Of a stretch of DNA of 10,195 nt, positions 6,859 to 10,195 are shown one piece after another. Position 1 is the first letter of the stretch; every line of letters starts with the position of its first letter. The stretch comes from Burkholderiaceae bacterium (GTDB lineage Bacteria > Pseudomonadota > Gammaproteobacteria > Burkholderiales > Burkholderiaceae_E): assembly GCA_019428955.1 (NCBI GenBank), contig JAHYJF010000114.1, positions 1 to 10,195 on the forward strand. The letters run 5' to 3'. Both the position numbers and the translations under genes were made by a program. Below the pieces are notes generated by a model. It did no database searches. It was not told the origin of the DNA and worked only from the letters and a program-made list of their open reading frames with translations.

Positions 6859-8694
6859 ATGACCAGCCCCCAAAGCATCCTCCAGAAAGTTTTCGGCTAC
6901 GACGCCTTCCACGGGTCCCAGGCCGACATCATCGATCACGTCGTCGCCGGTGGCGATGCGCTGGTGCTCATGCCTACGGGCGGCGGCAAGTCGGTCTGCT
7001 ACCAGATTCCCGCACTGCTGCGCCGCGGCACTGCGGTCGTGGTCTCGCCGCTGATCGCGCTGATGCAGGACCAGGTCGACGCGCTGCTCGAGCTCGGTGT
7101 GCGCGCCGCCTTCCTCAATTCCAGCCTCGACGCCGCGGCCGCGCGCGCTGTCACGCGGCGTCTTCTGGCCGGCGAGCTGGACCTGGTCTACGTTGCGCCC
7201 GAGCGCCTGGTCACCGACAGTTTCCTGGGCCTGTTGGAGAAGCTGGCGGCGGGCCACGGCCTGGCGCTCTTCGCCATCGACGAGGCCCATTGCGTGTCGC
7301 AGTGGGGCCACGACTTCCGTCCCGAGTACATCCAGCTCTCGATCCTGCACGAGCGTTTCCCGCAGGTGCCGCGCATCGCGCTCACCGCCACCGCCGACGC
7401 CGTCACCCGGGCCGAGATCGTCACCAAGCTGGGACTGGACGACGCGCGTCAGTTCGTCTCGAGCTTCGACCGGCCGAACATCCGCTACCGCGTCGTGGCC
7501 AAGGACGCACCCCGCGCCCAGCTCGAGCTCTTCCTCTCGGAACACGCGGGCGAATCCGGCATCGTCTACTGCCTCTCCAGGCGCAAGGTCGACGAGACCG
7601 CGGCGTGGTTGCGCAGCCAGGGCGTCGAGGCCCTGGCGTATCACGCCGGCATGGACGCCGAGACACGACGCACGCACCAGAGCCGCTTCGTGCGCGAGGA
7701 CGGCGTGGTGATGGTGGCCACGATCGCCTTTGGCATGGGCATCGACAAGCCCGACGTGCGCTTCGTCGCCCACCTCGACCTTCCCAAGAGCCTCGAGGGC
7801 TACTACCAGGAGACCGGCCGCGCCGGACGGGACGGCGAGCCGGCGCAAGCCTGGCTCGCCTACGGGCTGGCCGACGTGGTGCTGCTCAAGAGCTGGATCG
7901 AAAAGTCCGCGGCGAGCGCGGAACAGAAACGGGTCGAGTCGATCAAGCTCGAGGCGATGCTGGGCTACTGCGAAGCGGCGCGCTGCCGGCGCGTGATCCT
8001 GCTGGAATACTTTGGTGAGCATTCGAGCCCGTGCGGCAACTGTGACACCTGCCTCGAACCGCCGCAGACCTGGGACGCGACCACCGCCGCACAGATGCTC
8101 TTCTCGGCCGCGCTGCGCACCGGGCAGCGTTTCGGCGCCGGGCAGTTGATCGACATTCTGTGCGGCAAGGCGACCGACAAGGTGCGCCAGTACGGCCACG
8201 AGCGCCTGCCCACCTTCGGCGTGGGCAGTGAACACGATGAGCCAACCTGGCGCGGCGTGGTGCGCCAATTGGTGGCGCTCGGCTTGCTGCGCCCCGATCC
8301 CGAGAGCTACGGAGCGCTCAAGCTCACCGACGAGGCCCGACCGGTGCTGCGCGGCGAGATCCGCCTGGAGCTGCGCCTGGAGCGACCGAAACCGGGGAAG
8401 AAAGCGAAGGCGAGGCGGCGGACAAGGAGCATCGGTAGCGCGGCGGTCGCATCTAGTGAGCGCGTCGAACCGGGCGACGCGAGGCTGTTCGAGGCCCTGC
8501 GGAGCATGCGCAAGTCGCTGGCCGAAACCGGCGGGATTCCTCCGTACGTGATCTTCCACGACGCAACGCTGCGGGAAATCGCGCGTTTGAAGCCGCGCGA
8601 CGAGGAAGAACTCGGGCAGGTGTCGGGCATCGGCGTGGCCAAGCTGGCGCGCTACGGCGGCGCCGTGCTGCAGGCGCTGCGGGAGAACCTGTGA
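6859..8694 (+). CDS. recQ: ATP-dependent DNA helicase RecQ
   Basis: 3'-5' superfamily 2 DNA helicase of 611 aa (E. coli RecQ is 609-610), acting in the cytoplasm in recombination and repair of stalled forks. Walker A TGGGKS is at residues 40-45 and DEAH at 141-144, followed by the RecQ-specific aromatic-rich loop [11 protein letters not shown] (147-157). The second helicase lobe ends in motif [12 protein letters not shown] (317-326). Four zinc ligands, C376, C392, C395 and C398, match the CysCys pattern of E. coli (380, 397, 400, 403). A winged-helix RQC domain follows, then a basic linker (about 511-530, [13 protein letters not shown]) and an HRDC domain (about 539-608), so the protein is complete. 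The ATG at 6859 is the only normal start after an in-frame TAA at 6817, although no clear Shine-Dalgarno precedes it. The gene stands alone on its strand and converges on the ABC permease with 2 bp between stops. Confidence 0.98.
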   Translation: MTSPQSILQKVFGYDAFHGSQADIIDHVVAGGDALVLMPTGGGKSVCYQIPALLRRGTAVVVSPLIALMQDQVDALLELGVRAAFLNSSLDAAAARAVTRRLLAGELDLVYVAPERLVTDSFLGLLEKLAAGHGLALFAIDEAHCVSQWGHDFRPEYIQLSILHERFPQVPRIALTATADAVTRAEIVTKLGLDDARQFVSSFDRPNIRYRVVAKDAPRAQLELFLSEHAGESGIVYCLSRRKVDETAAWLRSQGVEALAYHAGMDAETRRTHQSRFVREDGVVMVATIAFGMGIDKPDVRFVAHLDLPKSLEGYYQETGRAGRDGEPAQAWLAYGLADVVLLKSWIEKSAASAEQKRVESIKLEAMLGYCEAARCRRVILLEYFGEHSSPCGNCDTCLEPPQTWDATTAAQMLFSAALRTGQRFGAGQLIDILCGKATDKVRQYGHERLPTFGVGSEHDEPTWRGVVRQLVALGLLRPDPESYGALKLTDEARPVLRGEIRLELRLERPKPGKKAKARRRTRSIGSAAVASSERVEPGDARLFEALRSMRKSLAETGGIPPYVIFHDATLREIARLKPRDEEELGQVSGIGVAKLARYGGAVLQALRENL

Positions 8695-8696
8695 AC

Positions 8697-9889
<1,193 letters not shown>

Positions 9890-9893
<4 letters not shown>

Positions 9894-10195
9894 GGGGCGC
9901 GCTCCCCGCCGTTGTCGTTCGCCACCCGGCCGTCGACGAAACGCACGATGCGCCGAGCGTAGGCGGCCATCTCGGACTCGTGGGTGACCATCAGCACGGT
10001 GATGCCGCGGTCGCGGTTGAGCATCGTGAGCAGTTCCATGATCTCCCGGCTGGTGGCGGTGTCGAGGTTGCCGGTGGGCTCGTCGGCAAGCAACACCTCC
10101 GGGTTGGTGACGATCGCCCGCGCGATCGCGACCCGCTGCTGCTGGCCGCCGGAGAGCTCCCCGGGATTGTGGGTTTCCCAGCCGTTCAGACCGAC
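9890..10195 (-). CDS. MacB/LolD-type ABC transporter ATPase, N-terminal part outside window
   Basis: C-terminal 101 residues of the ATP-binding subunit that powers the adjacent permease. The frame is open to the window edge, so the start and Walker A lie beyond it; the family's usual length is about 225-250 aa. Visible in order are the ABC signature [14 protein letters not shown], Walker B as [12 protein letters not shown] with the catalytic Glu, the D-loop, and the switch histidine in MVTHE. The protein ends [25 protein letters not shown] is characteristic of the LolD/MacB group (3.A.1.125/122). The stop TGA at 9892-9890 overlaps the permease GTG by 4 bp, so the two are translationally coupled. 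An ATG visible at 10096 is internal, because the signature motif lies before it. Confidence 0.96.

Noticed and set aside
6793..8559. 588-codon minus-strand open frame opposite recQ
   Set aside because: It lies opposite a full-length RecQ with all motifs, and the translation has no recognisable domain.

Overview
The window is high-GC (about two-thirds G+C by eye), tightly packed proteobacterial DNA. The tripartite Cus-type efflux operon, a RecQ with an HRDC domain, a MacB-type ABC exporter and the style of the toxin-antitoxin locus fit a beta- or gammaproteobacterium, perhaps Betaproteobacteria. That placement is inference; there is no rRNA or tRNA here to confirm it.

Positions 1-5937 (+ strand) hold a copper/silver efflux operon in the order outer-membrane channel (5' end outside the window), periplasmic adaptor, inner-membrane RND pump. 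The first two genes overlap by 4 bp and the third follows after 13 bp, so they are almost certainly co-transcribed and together build one cell-envelope-spanning pump. The metal-handling residues are unusually readable. The pump has the three methionines of the CusA metal site. The adaptor has the N-terminal methionine triad of CusB and carries a complete CusF-like metallochaperone domain fused to its C-terminus, with the His/Trp/Met/Met ligand set at CusF spacing. No cusRS-type regulator is visible; it may lie upstream of the window.

Positions 5965-6556 (- strand) hold a small toxin-antitoxin locus in HigBA order. The antitoxin (XRE helix-turn-helix) is intact. The toxin of the RelE/HigB, phage Gp49-like family is a pseudogene: its N-terminal and C-terminal ends are both recognisable, but the middle is deleted, the two halves lie in different frames, and no normal start codon is visible. 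A near-consensus sigma70 promoter with an inverted repeat across its spacer and -10 lies just upstream, in a conspicuous AT-rich patch. This decayed locus is the most interesting part of the window.

Positions 6557-6858 contain no gene I can support. Positions 6859-8694 (+) encode RecQ helicase with all its domains. From 8697 to the end (- strand) lies a MacB-type ABC exporter, with permease and ATPase as separate, 4-bp-overlapping genes; the ATPase runs off the window. RecQ and the permease are convergent with only 2 bp between their stop codons.

I see no CRISPR array, rRNA, tRNA or insertion sequence. I found no undescribed multi-gene defence or metabolic system.
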